From NCBI GenBank assembly GCA_030619185.1, contig JAUXBW010000129.1:1-6504 (forward strand): 6,504 nucleotides of DNA, read 5' to 3'. Shown here piece after piece: positions 6,410 to 6,504 of this stretch (positions are counted from its first letter, which is position 1; the number at the start of each line of letters is the position of its first letter). The notes under the pieces were generated by a model. The model was not told the origin of the DNA and made no database searches. It worked only from the letters and a program-made list of their open reading frames with translations. Origin of the DNA: Methyloprofundus sp. (GTDB lineage: Bacteria; Pseudomonadota; Gammaproteobacteria; Methylococcales; Methylomonadaceae). A program made the position numbers and the translations under genes.

Positions 6410-6504
6410 CTATACAAACAGTAAATCTTCCGTCTGCACAGAAACGCCCAGGCAAATTCGATCCTGCTCCGGACTCAAGCGGTAAAACATCACCTTATCC
6501 TCAT
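6410..6504 (-). CDS. C-terminal end of an unidentified protein (runs off the window)
   Basis: From the right edge, a frame with no internal stop encodes 30 residues starting EDKVMFYRLSPEQDRICLG and ending in TEDLLFV, then stops with TAG at 6410-6412. Base composition is visibly richer in G and C than the spacer beside it, and codons such as GAG, CAG and CTG are common, both of which favour coding. I do not recognise the family. The pattern of an aspartate, a strand, FYRL, then a hydrophobic strand with LG and a late acidic/hydrophobic end loosely recalls the C-terminus of some Cas2-like ferredoxin folds. No CRISPR repeat is present here and the fragment is too short to decide. The plus strand is also open across this stretch but has no start codon. 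Confidence 0.5.
   Translation of the reverse strand, partial: EDKVMFYRLSPEQDRICLGVSVQTEDLLFV

Noticed and set aside
6364..6504. Plus-strand frame open from 6364 to the right edge
   Set aside because: It contains no ATG, GTG or TTG start and no ribosome-binding site. The minus-strand frame ends in a stop followed by spacer and promoter, which fits better.

Overview
The window is a chromosomal translation and transcription operon of a gammaproteobacterium, read entirely from the minus strand. In transcription order it holds rimP, nusA, infB, rbfA, truB and the first 28 codons of rpsO. The order, near-zero spacing, IF2 with two IF2_N modules and a long charged linker, and NusA with two C-terminal acidic repeats fit gammaproteobacteria. 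The A/T-leaning codons suggest a moderately AT-rich genome. I cannot name a genus from sequence alone. No mobile element, CRISPR array or tRNA is visible. In particular, the initiator tRNA (metY) that precedes rimP in Escherichia coli is absent here.

Layout from right to left: 6410-6504 is the C-terminal end of an unidentified upstream gene. About 330 bp without a gene follows (6081-6409). It holds an A/T-rich tract, a good extended -10 promoter, an 8-bp inverted repeat over its -35 region, a possibly folded leader RNA, and two tandem intrinsic terminators with a third hairpin between them. The second terminator ends only 24 nt before the rimP start codon. rimP (5619-6080), nusA (4091-5608), infB (1458-4088), rbfA (1081-1458) and truB (172-1077) then follow with gaps or overlaps of 10, 2, -1 and 3 nt. 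After an 85-nt structured gap, rpsO runs off the left edge.

The genes work as a set. RimP and RbfA mature the 30S subunit. S15 is a primary 16S-binding protein. IF2 places initiator tRNA. TruB modifies U55 of tRNAs. NusA couples transcription pausing, termination and antitermination, and in E. coli it also controls its own operon.

The coding part is ordinary. The most interesting material is RNA-level control at the two ends. The rimP leader looks like an attenuator with interchangeable terminator arms. The rpsO leader has a hairpin loop exactly complementary to six bases spanning the rpsO Shine-Dalgarno, which fits an S15 autoregulatory pseudoknot. All RNA structures were read by eye and not computed.
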